A DNA stretch of 64,000 nt from Gambelia wislizenii. Taxonomy: Eukaryota; Chordata; Lepidosauria; Squamata; Crotaphytidae. The DNA is taken from contig JAUMIR010000004.1 of the NCBI GenBank assembly GCA_030847615.1, forward strand, positions 272,575,501-272,639,500, given 5' to 3'. Under the pieces are notes generated by a model that was not told the DNA's origin, made no database searches, and saw nothing but the letters and a program-made list of their open reading frames with translations. This document shows positions 32,645 through 45,799 of the stretch, one piece after another; the first letter of the stretch is position 1, and the number at the start of each line of letters is the position of its first letter. A program made the position numbers and the translations under genes.

Positions 32645-33476
32645 AAGGAGGGGTAATTTGTTTCAGCTTGGCTATCATTTACTGGTTTCTTCCAACTCTT
32701 CTTCATTTAAAAACAGAAAACTTTATTATCACAGTAATCAAAAAAGCTAACGCTACATAGTTAGTTGCTCAGAATGAAACCTAACTAACAAGCAGTAAAC
32801 TGAACGCATTCTACAATGTACAAAATCTGGCAGGATTAGTCATTGGTCATCCATCATCCCCAGTCTTAGTTCCCACTGTACCTGGGCTCAGTCCACTTTT
32901 CCCAGAGCTATGTCCAGATGCTAGGCTTATCAGACAGTACGCACATAGAACATATACTCCCTTTCTACCATTAGACTACATGCTCATTAATAAGCACAGA
33001 GGGGTACACTGTGGATATATGGGAGAGAACCCTTAACCTGTAGTAGGATGAAGCAGCTAATCTTACCAAGCCAAGAGTCCTCCAGGCAGATTTTCCAGAA
33101 GCTCAGCTAAATGTGAGTATACCACAAACTCCATCCTAGCAGAAAGTCCCTCAGCAGCATTCCATCATGAGATTTCCAGTCTCAGATTCTTTCTCTTACA
33201 CACTGAGGTTCACATGTTTTCCATTTTCACAGCAATACTCAAATGTGACTATTTTAAGAATTTGGCATTTCTTGATTGTTTTATGTTTGGCAGCCTTCAA
33301 ATTAGAAATATGTAAACTGTTACAAAAAACCCACAACCTCATCACCATTATGCAATGCCTCTCAAATGCTGCATGATAACATTATATGACATGTTAATTA
33401 TCAAAGGTGAACTTTAAACAGCTTTGTATGTTCTCCATCATTATTGTCAACTATGATATATCATTGGCTTTCTAAC
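32645..33476. other. No recognised feature
   Basis: AT-rich, unassigned. Confidence 0.4.
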
Positions 33477-33479
33477 TAA

Positions 33480-34094
33480 GGAGATTGTCAGATGCAGCAA
33501 AAGTGGCATTACAGCAACACCAGGAGATCACAAAAGGGCTCCCTTATCAGACGTTGTTGTCCTTCCCTTGTTACACACCTGTTCTACTCCCATTCTGCCA
33601 GCACTGCTTTTTGTTGATGGGAGAAGCCATCAATAGATCCCCCTGTTCCATTTCTGTTATGGATGTTCCTGTGTGCGACAAGGTGCCCCATTATGCTGGC
33701 GAGATCCCAGCATCAATGGGAGGTCCCTGCCAGAACACTTCTGGTGAAATCAGGATATCCAGGTAAGTGACACACTTTTTATGACCCTCCCCAGGTTACT
33801 TGTAAATTTTAAAATGTGTTTTCGTGCTTGCTCTCACTTTTTTTTTGTTATTTGTCTTTTATTTTTGAAGTTCCTACACTCATGTCTTTTTATAAGAATC
33901 TGCGGGATTTCGATCCAGGAAGTGAATGGAGCTCCATTAGAGCACCTTTCACTCCTGGGTTGCCCTGTTGACATGAGACAAGGTAAGTGTGGTGGGAATG
34001 GTGATTGTGGTGGGATTGGGACAGGACGGGGCAGGGCGGGAGTGGAAATTGTAGAACAGGAACACTTTTTTTTCATTCCTGTCTGATAATCTTC
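33480..34094. mobile_element. Non-autonomous TIR element, family A, copy 3
   Basis: Ends GGAGATTGTCAGATGC and GTCTGATAATCTTC, 615 bp; flanks taa and tac are not identical. It contains gcaaaagtggcattacagcaac, gggctccctt, cagcactgctttttgttgatgg...gccatcaatag (central hairpin), ggtccctgccagaacacttc and the T-rich segment. Open frames 33485-33766 and 33781-34086 cross it but have no transposase motif. Confidence 0.8.
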
Positions 34095-34099
34095 TACAT

Positions 34100-34525
34100 T
34101 CCAGGGAGCCATAATGTTTTTAGGGAACTATCTTCAAGGGAAAGTCCTTTGCTTTTTCTGGAGCCCAGTGAAAATCTGAGGAACAGTGGAGAAACATAGT
34201 CAAGAGACAGCACTGCTAGCACTACTGGTCTTCCTCTGAGATGCTCAGCCTCAAGGGACTCAAAGTGTTATTTCCAGGCTCAGCTTCGCCTGGTGGGAAA
34301 CCCTTGGTAGTTCCTAGTGACTTCCTCCCATAAACAGAATGAACTTTCTATTCTGTGGAATGGCCAGTTTGGATACAAGCATGGTAGGGGTGCCAGATTT
34401 CAGGGTCTAGACCTGAATTTCCAGTTTTCATGGATCATTTCCAGGCAGGAAAACAGGGTGCAAATTCTCCAGTATTGGTGGGCTCAGATATGGGCAAGAG
34501 GAAGAGGCTTTTTGAAAATCCCAGC
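34100..34525. other. No recognised gene
   Basis: Unassigned; short frames only. Confidence 0.4.
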
Positions 34526-34526
34526 T

Positions 34527-35063
34527 CAACTAGTAGAGTAGTAACTTGCTACAGCTGGAACACTGCATCCAGTTCTGGGCACCACAATTCAAGAAGGATA
34601 TGGACAAGCTGGAACATGTACAGAAGAGGGTGACCAAAATGGTGGGAGGTCTAGAAGTCATGCCTTATGAGGAACGGATTAGGGAGCTGGGTATGCTTAG
34701 CCTGGAGAAGAGAAGGTTAAGAGGGGACATGATAGCCATGTTTAAATATTCGAAGGGATGTCATACTGAGGATGGAGCAATCTTGTTTTCTTTGGCCCCA
34801 GAGACAAGTACATGGAGCAATGGACTCAAACTACAGGAAAAGAGTTTCCACCTAAATGTTAGAAAGAACTTCCTGACAGTAAGAGCTGTTCAACAGTGGA
34901 ATGCACTGCCTTGGAGTGTAATGGAGTCTCCTGCTTTGGAGGTTTGTAAACAGAGGCTGGATGGCCATCTGTTTGGAATGCTTTGATTGGGTATTCCTGC
35001 ATGGAAAGGGGTTGGACTCGATGGCCCTTGTGGTCTCTTCCAATGCTATGATTCTATGATTTG
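34527..35063 (+). mobile_element. CR1 LINE 3' end
   Basis: The frame 34546-34986 encodes the CR1 reverse-transcriptase C-terminus: [63 protein letters not shown] and [17 protein letters not shown], ending with a stop where CR1 ORF2 normally ends. It is followed by the 3' end ggttggactcgatggccc...tctatgattctatgatt. It is open and only moderately diverged, but has lost everything upstream. Confidence 0.93.
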
Positions 35064-35237
35064 CAAGGATGCATGGATTAACTGACTTGTTGCTGCAACA
35101 CGGAAGGACTGTCCAAGGAGTGGTGGTCTATTTTTAAATTTGTCAGCTCCCCCCCCCATCATTGTGGCACCAGGTCTTATCCTCCACTCTGCTCTGCATC
35201 CACCTTCTGGCTAGAAGCAAGTAGGCTAGATGAAATA

Positions 35238-35465
35238 CAGGTTGTCCCCCATATCCACGGATTCAGTACTCATGGTTCCACTTATTCACGTCTGAAAAGA
35301 TACATTCTCTCTAGGCATTTCTAGGTCCTCCAACATGATTCTATGGTCTGCTTCCAGCATTTGTCTCATTGAAAATAACAGGGTCCCCTATTATCCATGG
35401 TTTCAGGTATCCATAGAGGGTGGGGGTCTTGGAACATATCCCCTGTGGATATAGGGGTTGACCTG
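35238..35465. mobile_element. Tigger/pogo-like MITE, TA duplication
   Basis: Start CAGGTTGTCCCCCATATCCACGG, end CCTGTGGATATAGGGGTTGACCTG, 228 bp, TA on both sides (35236-35237; 35466-35467). Similar in length to the 28.0 kb copy. Confidence 0.9.
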
Positions 35466-35469
35466 TATT

Positions 35470-36515
35470 CCTTATCCAGTCTTCTTTATCCAGTCTCTCT
35501 AAGTATGTGAGAAGGAATAATCCCCTCATTTCACTGAGATCTGGGAACAGCCCTTTTAGCTAAGATTTCTCTCTAAATATGCAAACTGGAAAATATGTTC
35601 TCTCTCTCTCAATATCTCTTTTTATCTCCTTCTCTCTCAGTTTTCTTGAATGACAACCTGTGAGCAACTGTGGTTGGTATTTAATGCATAACACTCAATA
35701 GCATCACCAGTCAAAATCTGTCTCAGGTTTTGGCCTGGAAACTTCAGGACCTGGCATGATTCTGAACTGACAACCCTAAAATATGGCATGATTTGGAGAA
35801 GAAAGCTTACATCACACATTAATTGATTCCAGTTTATGGCAATGTTTGAACTCATAGCTGGCTGTTTCAAATAAGGGGCTTGATCCATCCTAAACAAGGA
35901 CATTTTAATATTATTCAGCCATAGATTATCCTACATTTCTCTTAATCCAGGAATGATATTTCTAAAGGGAATTAATAGAGATAAGATGACTAAATGAGGA
36001 AGGATGGTTGAAGGGAATTAATTGCCACAAGATCCCTTGCAAGGTTTTTCTGACTCTTCCTGATCCTTGTTGCAAAGGAAATTGCTGCTAATCTTCATTA
36101 CACTGACACTGATTTTAGAAAAGGTCATTTCTCAATAGTCACTATTAGAGTGGCACATAGATGAATGCTCTTGTCTTCACACACTCAAAAGTTCTTTCTG
36201 GAAAATTAGTTTAAAATGAGTCCAGTTTGTATGAAGTCAAGGATGAGGAAGTGTAGTTTGAAGATGGGGGAACAGTATAACAAGAGGCTATATTAAAAGA
36301 TCAGACTGGGTATTTTTTTTTAATATAAACAAAATAATGGACTGTCTTCTCACTGCAGTTATTATAGAGCATTAGTAATACCAAAGTAGTTAGGTATAAT
36401 TAAGTAGTTAGATATAATTAGAACAAATTCACATGCAAATGGTAGACAGTCATAGAGCTCTGCATCAGACAGAATGGTAATGGAGAAACATTTCAGGTAT
36501 GTATCTGTTGAACAC
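35470..36515. other. No recognised feature
   Basis: AT-rich, with a CT-rich patch at about 35600-35640. Confidence 0.4.
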
Positions 36516-36518
36516 TAA

Positions 36519-37099
36519 GGAGATTATCAGATGCGTTAAAAGTGGCATTACACGAATGCCAGGAGATCACTAAAGGGCTCCCTTTTCAGATGATATTGTT
36601 CCCCCTCATAATGCACCCATTCTGCTGCCGTTCTGCTGGCATGGTCTATTCCTGTCATAGATGTTCCTGTGACTGAAAAGGTGCCACATTTCACTGGCGA
36701 GATCCCAATGTCAATGGGAGGTCCCTGCCAGAACACTTCCTGGTGTGATCGGGACATCAAGGTAAGTGACACACTTTTTAAAAACTTCCCTGGTTTACTT
36801 GGAAATTTTAAAGTGTATTTTTGTGCTTGCTGTCACTTTTTTTTTTTTTAGTGTATTTTGCTTTTTATTTTTGAATTTCCCATGCTTGTGTCTTCTCGCG
36901 AGAGCAGGCAGGATTTCACTTCAGAAAGTGAACGGAGCTCCCTTAGAGCTCCATTCACTCCTGGGCTGCCCTGTCGATACTCCTAAAGGTAGGTCTGAAA
37001 AGTTTTGTTATTGTGTCAGGACAGGGATGGGACAGGGGCAGGAGAGGACATTGTGGGACAGGAACACTTTTTTTTTTCGTTCCTGTCTCATAATCTCGC
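36519..37099. mobile_element. Non-autonomous TIR element, family A, copy 4
   Basis: Ends GGAGATTATCAGATGCG and GTCTCATAATCTCG, about 581 bp, in the same orientation as copy 3 and nearly the same sequence (gttaaaagtggcattacacgaatgcc, ggtccctgccagaacacttcctgg, cttgtgtcttctcgcgagagc). The centre with the hairpin is partly deleted relative to copy 3. Confidence 0.8.
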
Positions 37100-40000
37100 C
37101 AGTGAACTGTAAATACCACCAGCATGTCTAAAAAACCCAACAACCCATAGATATATGTGTTTCGCCACCAAAATGGAAATGTTAAGAAAAGTGAATGCTA
37201 GTAAAATAAAAAGTCATCCCTGGATACATTTCAGAAGATGCCTTCAGGTGGTCTCTAGAACCTTCAAGATGTTTTTACTTATGTAAACCTACTTGTTTCA
37301 TTTCACACATGCATATTGTTAATTCTGAAAAAAAGTATATTGAAAAATGTTGACTTGGTCTTTTGTTCTGTAGTGTAGGAGCCTATCCTTATTCTTTCCA
37401 TGTTATTTCTGCCTCAGGTACAAAATTTCCTGTTTCCATTTTGTTAACTGAGGTATACATCCATACCCAGAGGCTGAGGAACCCCTGATGCCAACAGAAG
37501 AGGGATTGGGTCCACACTACCATCAACCTAGCAGTACTCCCCCCACCTACTCTAACTAGAGATGTAAAGTTACACTTACTTCAATCAGAAGAGGGGAAAA
37601 AAAGCTGTTAAATACATGGTGTTAAAACATCGGACAATGTTGACAAGTACTTCATATTCAATAAAAATTAATAATGATTTTTTTAAAAAAAAAAAAAACT
37701 ACAGAAGAGTAATTTCAAAAGATATCCCCCCACTGGCCAAGATTAAGAAGGTTTGATGATAAAATTTTTTTTTTGTACTTTGACACTCTTTTTGCAAAAT
37801 AAAAAGTTATTAAAACCCCTTTTTATGTATGCAGAGTGCACTGCAGGCAAGCAGGAAGGTAGTAAGGAATTCAAGTTCAACAAGGGAACAATTGTGGGAG
37901 AATACATCAGGTAGGAATGAACCATACTATTTGCATTTCTGACTTTTGTGGAAATAATTCAGTCTTTTTTTGCCCAGCCACTACAAGTGGTCAATTTTCC
38001 ATTTGATCAATTGAAGCCATCATGCTTTGTTTGTTTCTGGTTTTATGTCATTATATCTTGCATTTGCTTGTTGCATGGCAAGATGTTCTAACTGATGATG
38101 GATTTACATTTCCAGTTTTTCATAATCAGACATCTAGCAAGCCAGCAAAAGTCCATGATGTGAGATCTGCCAAATGCTACCATGCAAAATGGATAGTTTG
38201 GAGGGGAAAATAATGCATTAACTACCTCTTTAAGTTTTCAAGTGATTTCAGGGTATGTTCACACTTCTTGTAATAACACTATGGCAGAGTGAGACAATAC
38301 TCCTTGGTTAACTTTTAGGCTAAGATAATTCTGAGAATGTTTGCTTTATAATCCCCTCCCTCTCTCTTTTTCTCTTTCTTTTCTGGAGGGTAGCATACCA
38401 ATATTTTCTGTATACTTGCTCAAGCCAGGTGAATACTATTTACCCTATAAAAACCTAGCTATATGGCTGAGCAAAAGGGAAAACTTTCTTAAGCATTCCT
38501 GGTGATTATGGCTACTATATGCCATGTACATGTGGTATCCTCTGAAAGGGGAAAATTACTACTACCTCTGCTTCCTGAAAAGTAGTCTTATGCATGAAAA
38601 GAATGGCTTGGAAGAGAAATTTCTTCATCATCCTCACTTCCCTTAATTTGAAGGCAACAAAATATAATGGAGAGAACTCTTAAAAGAATCAAGAATCTCT
38701 TCAGTGCCTCTCTGAAGAGAACTATTATTCATGAATTTAAGAAGCTTTTCCAATCTCTCTAGTATGCTGAAAAGTAGGCCAAAGCCATTTCTATGTCCTT
38801 TTCAGCTTTTTAGCTAGCGTAATTGAGGGCCCTGAACTATTTTGTGCTTCCCATGAAAGACACTTTGTAAAAATGTGATAGGCTTCTTTTCTATTGCCTT
38901 TGAGGGCTTTTAACTCTAAATGCTCTTCTCGTGATACAGAGTACCATCTTAATTACTTAACACATTCTTCAGCAAACCTTGGATATTTGAATTAGATAAG
39001 CATGTATGAGATGTATTTTATCCTGCTACACTTTCTCTAATGTTTATGGATGCTCCTGTTTCTATAGTATATGAATGCATCTATACACACACTTATATAC
39101 AAGGGATTGCCATGCATAAGTGCCACCTGATCTAAGCTCAATGCTGTTTTCTGCTTGTTTGTGTGAGAGCTGAAGTATTAGGAGTTGTGGACATCCCTCA
39201 AAGCAGTTTAGGAAAGAAGGCAAAGAGTAAAGCAGCTGATGAGTCAGGTCTATGCCAGAACTGGTTCAGGACCCTGGGTAGCACTGTGGGTGCTGGGTGA
39301 CTGATTTTGGTTGGATTTAGGATTTTGGCTGTAGATAAAGTAGAAGACAAGTTACCTCAGCACTTGTCTGGAGCAACTGGAAGGGCTTTATACCCTGGCA
39401 AGCTGTGTCCTTCTGGGAGTTCAACTACCTCATGTCTCAAAAACCTAGCACTTTTATGCTGTAGTCACTGGCTTCATTGATGTGTGTGAGTGCAAGAGAG
39501 AGGATCTGAGACTGAAAATCTTGTCAAGGAATTCTGTCCAGGACCTCTCCTCTTGCTTGAGGAGTTGGAGAACCACTCTTCAAAGAAGGCAACAATGCTT
39601 ATTCAAGATTGAGCATATAGAGTGCATGATTCAAGGTGGAAGGCCCTACTTGGTAGAGACTAAGGATCTGTTCTGATTTCTTCTTGGCACTGCTGCTACT
39701 GCTAGAGAACTCAGCCTCTGAGAGGTCTTGTGTAGTATGTGGGGAAATAATCATTGTAATGTAAAAGCAATCTTGTGTACCTCATTCACATCCTAAGATA
39801 AGTCTAGGGTTTTTCCCTGCATGCCTTTGTTTATCCCAAGTTCCCTCTTATTTCACTGGGCAGTTCCAGCCAACTGGAGTGCTGGGTCATTCAACACATG
39901 ACCTAATTTAAATTTTATTGCTTTTGTGTAACTTCTCTTTTAAGTTTGAGTCTCCATGAGGCTGGAGCCATCTTAGCCATATTTGCCATCTTAAGACATC

Positions 40001-42290
40001 TTCATCTTAAGGCATCTGAAACCATGCCTTGATGCATCGGAAGCCAGTCCTACGCTGTAGGCTGAGTGAGTTCTTCATACCCTTTATACTCTTAGTTAGG
40101 AACCTCTTTTTAAGTATGTTTTAGTATGTAGATTGAGATTGATATACCTTCAGTAAACTTTGATTTGCATTTTAAACTGACTCCTTTGTTTTGTAATGAG
40201 TCTAATTTAACTGAGTGATCTCAGACCTCTTGAATACACTTTTTAAATGTTAATAGAGCTTAAGTCTGCATTCCTAAATGCACTCTGCATGAAGCATGAA
40301 CATGAAGTTAAAGTGAATGATTTTTAGCTCCCTTTTTAAAAGGAGACATTTCTTGTTGCTTTTTAAAGGACTAGATCCTGGAATTTTTTAATACAATTTT
40401 ATTTTTAGACTCATTACCTTCCCACATCTTGGTCCAGATTTCTGACAAGGGACATGTCTTCATGTTCCAGTTAATATTCGTAGAAGCCCTAACCCCTTGC
40501 CCTTCAATATGCATTGAACAAATGGGAGTATTGTGGGTAGGGCATGAGTGCATGCCCATGTGCCTTCCAATTTTAGCACTTATGTGAGATCAGGATGTAT
40601 GCCTGCTCAGGACTATAATAACTATGTGCTGAATGTATGAGATGATCTATTCTAAAGATTAAAATCAATTAATCGATGGTGGAGTAAGACATCTAAATGT
40701 CTTTTCCACTCAATGTTATGCCTCTTGCTTATGTTGGTATACTTGAAATAAGACTTCTGTTTGTTCCTCTAAGGAAATAAAACAGATTCTTGCTGATAGT
40801 GCCATATATAACAGATCTTTAAAAAGTGTGAGTTGGGAGTGAAAAGAAACAAGAGAGACTAATTTATCACAGTTTAGCAACCCAGCATTAAGCCATTTAG
40901 TATGAAACAAATTAGGACTGGTGCAGAAACTTAAATACTAAGCCAGTCTAAGAAAGCCATTCAACGATGTTGGCAAGGAAGAATTTTGAGAGAGCAAAAG
41001 TATATTAGCACTTCTCAGCTATCAAGGGAACATCATTTTGTGAAATACAGCCAAATGCTGTATTTTCTTCTGGGTAAAAAGTGTCGGTCTTTTGGGCAGG
41101 AGATACATTTGCTCAGTGCTATAGCAATTCCACATCACATGCCATACTACACGTGATAATCAATTGTGATACCCCCCCCCTTTGTGTTTGCCTTGTCATT
41201 ATAGAAACAGTATATATAAGATTGTCAATGTAAACAGAACAATGCCAGTTTGAGGGTATGCTTAACCCTTTAACTATCTCACATTTATTTGCTCTGGAAT
41301 TGACCTCTTCAAGATAGTTTTCACTCTGCAGAGGAAATAATACAATGATCCTTTCCCCTGTGGATGGGAAAACAACCCAGTTGGGATATTTTTGTGCGAA
41401 AAACTGACTAGATAAACTGAATATGGTAAAAGTAAAACAGTCCCTTTCTCTGCCATTCTTTTTTTCAGATTGCTAGCATCTAAGCCTGGTTTGCTTTTTA
41501 AAAAAGCAACCAACCAATCAGTGGGGTTGTCCCATGCATGCTCACATGAACACCTTGAAAGAAGTGGAAAGGGAAGAACAACTGAATAAAGCCTTTCAAA
41601 AATGATGCATTTATAATGAAGTCAGTCAGGGGCTGCGTTTATGGCTGCAATCCAGAAATTGCTAACAAACCTGAACTATTGATTTCTGTGAGATATATAA
41701 ACTCATATAGAGCTGTAGGATTTTCAGGCTGATACAGAATTGAGTTAAGGTGAAGTACTTAGATTTGATGTGATTAAGTGCTATTGAAATTGATGGAGAC
41801 AAACTAGCTTTGGTTCAATTATTTCAGTTTAGCTGGGACATGAGTTACCCTATGCTTTTACTCAGAAATCATGATGGGCAGACTCATCTTGGACTCTTCA
41901 AAATGGGCTCACTAAAAGGAATCCACCCACTGCCTTGGAATGGAAAATAATTTATCCCCTTCTAGCCTAATTCACACAGGTTAAAACAGTGCAGTGAAGG
42001 TAAAACATGACTTCTACCTGTTAAAGTGAGATTGCTCCTCAAAGCTGAGACTGAGAAATTTGGCTCCTCCAGATGGGGCAAATGGGCTAGAAGTTTGCAG
42101 GATTTGTTATTGTAGTTCTCGGGGTTTATTAAAAAGAAAAAGAAAATAACCAATTAAAGATCCTGTTGTCTTGGACTATTTCCCAGTAATTCTCAGCTGC
42201 AAAAAGCTGCAACCCATTTTATTCCCACCCATGAGTGGGTTTGCTTTTAATTCTGAGAAACAGCAGAACAAAGATCCTTCATTCATTTCT
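37100..42290. other. Five kilobases without recognised features
   Basis: I see no open frame with a motif, no complete repeat and no RNA gene. Runs of A/T occur at about 37682-37698 and 37767. This is the longest stretch in the window without identifiable mobile DNA. It could include old decayed repeats or conserved non-coding DNA that cannot be recognised by eye. Confidence 0.45.
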
Positions 42291-42664
42291 CTTTTATTTA
42301 TTTATTTACTAGTTGCAGTGCATCAGTGCATCAATCAAATGACACTTTAGAACAACTATATTTTTTTTTAAAAAAAAATTAGAATGGAGAAAATTTGGCC
42401 TCCCCAGAACAACCTCAGCAACAACCCAGAACAACCTCAGCAAACAATATAAACACTTTAGAAGAGCACAAGTGCAGATAAGAGAATGAAATGAGTGGAT
42501 GCAGAGGAGTCATCTACTGGCAAAACCCACAGAGCTATATTGTGAGAAGTCACACTTCAGGAGCCTTTTGTTGTTGGCAATGTGTGGAAGCTGATGCTTC
42601 AAATAAATGGCAAAGACCATTCTGAACTTAAAACAAAAGTTGTTTATGAAAGGAACTGCATGTA

Positions 42665-43330
42665 TTAGAAAGCTGGGTATGTTTAGCCTGGAGGAGAGAA
42701 GGTTAAGAGGGGATATGATAGCCATGTTTAAATATTTGAAGGGATGTCATATTGAGAATGGAGCAAGCTTGTTTTCTGCTGCTCCAGCAACAAAGACCCT
42801 TCCACCACTCCAAGGAAAAGTGGTAAAATAGCAGGACCATTCCATTTTTCCTGCTGCCTTCTTGCATGACATTGGCATCCTTCCAGTGTTCTCTCATTCT
42901 CCTTGCATGGGGGACTGAGGTAAAACCATTTCTTTTTGCTAACGGGTTTTTCCAGTTAGCAAAAAGACACAGTTTTACCTCAGTCCCCCATGCGAGCAGA
43001 ATGAGAGAATGCCAGAAGGGTGCTGATATGTGGGAAGGCAGCAGGAAAAACAGAACATTCCTGCTGCTTTGCCACTTTTTCTTGGACTGTGGGAAAGCAC
43101 TAGGACATGGAGCAATGGACTCAAACTACAGGAAAAGTGATTCCACCTAAACATTAGGAAGAACTTCCCGATTGTAAGAGCTGTTTGACAGTGGAATGAG
43201 CTGCCTCAGAGTGACGTAGAGTCTCCTATGGAAGTGCTTTGATTATGTATCCCTGCATGGACTAGAGTTGGACTAGAGGGCCCTTGTGGTCTCCTCCAAC
43301 TCTATGGTTCTATAATTTTATGATTCTAGA
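42665..43330 (+). mobile_element. CR1 LINE 3' end, interrupted
   Basis: The left part (42665-42793) encodes [20 protein letters not shown] and [20 protein letters not shown]; the right part (43101-43330) resumes with taggacatggagcaatggactcaaactac...ttccacctaaacattagg...agctgcctcagag and ends with the CR1 3' end ttggactagagggcccttgtgg...tctatggttctataatt. A fold-back element occupies the gap. Confidence 0.88.
42794..43100. mobile_element. Fold-back element inserted in CR1
   Basis: A near-palindrome of about 307 bp. ccaaggaaaagtggtaaaat (42830s) pairs with ...ttgccactttttcttgg (43066-43084), gcagg...tttttcctgctgcc with ggcagcaggaaaaac, cattctc...gcatgggggactgaggtaaaacc with its inverse, meeting in ctttttgctaacgggtttttccagttagcaaaaag (42930-42966). 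The loop motif acgggtttttcc recalls the loop of the 2003-2333 element. Confidence 0.85.
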
Positions 43331-43334
43331 AATA

Positions 43335-44640
43335 GATATGTTGAGATAGGATGGCTAGCTGTATGCTTGGGGGAGAGAAATAGCTAAGACTGAGAAATGG
43401 GGGATGTGAAGTCAATTAGAAGTGAAAAAGAGACTGATTAGACAAGACAAAGATGAGAACACACAGGATGACCCAAGCTATCTGTCCCTACCATGTTTGC
43501 ACCATCAACACCCAGTCCCTTGTGCATGTCTGGTTGTACTTCACTTCCAACACTTCTAAGGGGAAGCTCAGTGTTGTTCCTTGCAGCAAAGATACACAGA
43601 GGATATACCATCTTGTGCATTTGCATACTATAATGATTTCAATTTTATTCAAAAGATAACATCTACTGCCTAAAACTGAAGGATAGGTGATTGCAGAGTG
43701 TTGAGCTTTTCAGATAGAACCTCTAAGGTAGTGGATTATTTGAAGTAGGTCATTAAATCCAAAGACACAAAGAGGTTAAGTTGAGTGCTTTCAAGTTTTG
43801 TTTATTTCTTGTGGTGTTGTGGAGGGGGGATGCAGATGCAGCCCAGTTCTGGGACATTTTTCAAAGCAGGGGCAGGGATATAATCTGCTTGAGTGTCAGA
43901 GTAATTGTTAGATCCTTCCTGATCTGCCACATGAATGAGATGGTGGCAAGCTTTTGGAGTTCTACTATTGTTTGTGATAGATCACCATAGAGGATATCAG
44001 AAAAATAGGAAAGTAACTGGCTTGCAGAAATCATCTGCTGTTCTTGTTCTACTCCCACCCCCCCCCATTTTATTGTATTGTAGCACTTTGATTTTTCATT
44101 CTGATTAGGCTGATTCCAGGAGGAGGATGGCATTAGATGGACTTCTCTTTCAGCAGATGGTTGGATGTGATGTGTTCCAAATGTTTGATTCTGTCATCCA
44201 GCTGAGACTGAAACCTCACTTGGGCATAGATATATTGTTGAATACTAGGGGAGGGGCATTGAGTTTGCTTTGCTTATTCCTCTAGCTAAAGGAAAGTGCC
44301 TTTTGTGCATGTCAATTCAACTAAATGCCAGCCTGTGATTTTCATCCCCAGTTTGTGCATTCATTGTCTGTAGCAAAGTAAAACCTTATCCACACAATTA
44401 ATTTGTTATTAAGCAAGCACCTGCTATCTGAAAGTGGACTTGGACATTTCTGTTTTATGGCAATACATGCCTGTTGAAATATCCAAGAAATTAAAAAAGG
44501 TGCACCCAATGATACAGGCTACATTGTTTACTTCTATAGCTACATTTTGATTGACCTTTTTGCAGCAGCATCATGCCTGTATCCTTTCAGTTTTCAATTT
44601 GTTGAATACAGTACTAAGAGTTATGTCAAAAGGAAAGCAG
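43335..44640. other. No recognised gene
   Basis: Short frames at 43.45-43.66 and 43.78-44.13 kb lack motifs. Confidence 0.4.
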
Positions 44641-44689
44641 TGCTCAGCCTGGGGAAAACGGAGCAGATGATACAGTAGGGGAAATGCAG

Positions 44690-44935
44690 AACAGAATAGG
44701 TAAAGAAGTAGTATAGGAATACTTGGCTACTCTAAATAAATTCCAGTCTCCAGGGGCAGATGAACTACATCCAAGGGTATTAAAAGAACTGGAAGAAGTA
44801 ATCTCAGAACCACTGGCAGTAATCTTTGAGAATTCCTGGAGAATAGGAGAGATCCCATCAGACTGGAGGAAGGCAAATCTTCATCTTCAAAAAAAAAAAA
44901 AAAGGCTGGGGTGGGGTGGGGAGGACCCAACTCAC
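44690..44935 (+). mobile_element. CR1 LINE internal RT fragment
   Basis: The frame 44723-44938 reads KFQSPGADELHPRVLKELEE, then ISEPLAVIFENSWRIGEIPSDWRKANL, the N-terminal RT segment of CR1 ORF2. A short A-run (44889-44903) interrupts it where a Lys-rich FKKG-type motif would follow. No CR1 3' end follows directly, so this is an internal relic. Confidence 0.85.
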
Positions 44936-45124
44936 TAGAAAGGGCAGCTAAAGTGGGCATGATGCCAATTTATAAAATTCTTACTTTATTGACTTGCTTT
45001 GATGACTACATACAACAATGCAACATTGTATTGAATATGCTGTACCCACATTGTATGTACACTGTCATGAAGTGTCTTGTTTGCATAACGGAATTTAGAT
45101 ATCACAACAGACATGCTAGTTTCT

Positions 45125-45305
45125 AAATTTGGTGATAGTAAAGTTTATTTTATTTATTTATTATTTTATTCAATTAATTTATTCTGCACCTTTCTCCTTA
45201 GTGGACCCCAAGGCAGCTCACTACATGAATTAAAACAAGGTACTTGAATTAAAAATTAGTAATAAAAAGTTTTTAAAACAATAAAATAAGCTACCATATT
45301 AAAGC
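45125..45305 (-). repeat. L2-type 3' tail
   Basis: attttatttatttattattttattc...ttctgcacctttctcc...ccccaaggcagctcac is an inverse L2 tail (caaggcggctcaca...). Confidence 0.6.
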
Positions 45306-45479
45306 ATCAATATTTTTAACTAGTATGCTGGTGACACTGAACCTCCAACCTCCAGGTAACCTCTCCTAGCAGTTTCATGTTTATGCAAAACAGCACAAAA
45401 GGTTTAAAACAAAGCACCGAGGAACTCCATGGGCCAATGGCTAGGGTGTCAAACAGGAATCCCCCCCCCCCGAACCACC

Positions 45480-45790
45480 TTCTGAATTCACCTCCTCCAA
45501 GAAGTACTGGAAACACTGTAAAGCCCCCAAGTCCCATTCTCTTCAGGATTACCATGGTTGATGGCATTGAAAGCTGTGGAGACATCCAACAGAAACAACA
45601 GGGACACATTCTGCCTGTCTAGTTCCTGATATAAATTAGCCAGCAAGGTGACCAAAGCTGTAGCCATACCATAACCCATAAAAAGTGGGGTATATTGGAG
45701 ACTGGCTTGTAATTTTCTAGCACAGTAGAATTCAGGGAGGCTTTTTTTTCTCCCCAGTAATAGCCTCACCACTGCCTGTTTTAGGCAGAA
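45480..45790 (-). mobile_element. L2-clade LINE, N-terminal RT fragment
   Basis: The minus frame 45772-45488 reads ATALVTLLANLYQELDRQNV, then LLFLLDVSTAFNAINHG, the motif preceding and including RT motif A (LLDLSAAFDTIDH-type). Here the motif A second aspartate is replaced by Asn (FNAINH), so this copy would be catalytically dead. Together with the tail at 45.13-45.30 it may be one element with a large internal deletion. Confidence 0.75.
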
Positions 45791-45799
45791 TAAAAACCT

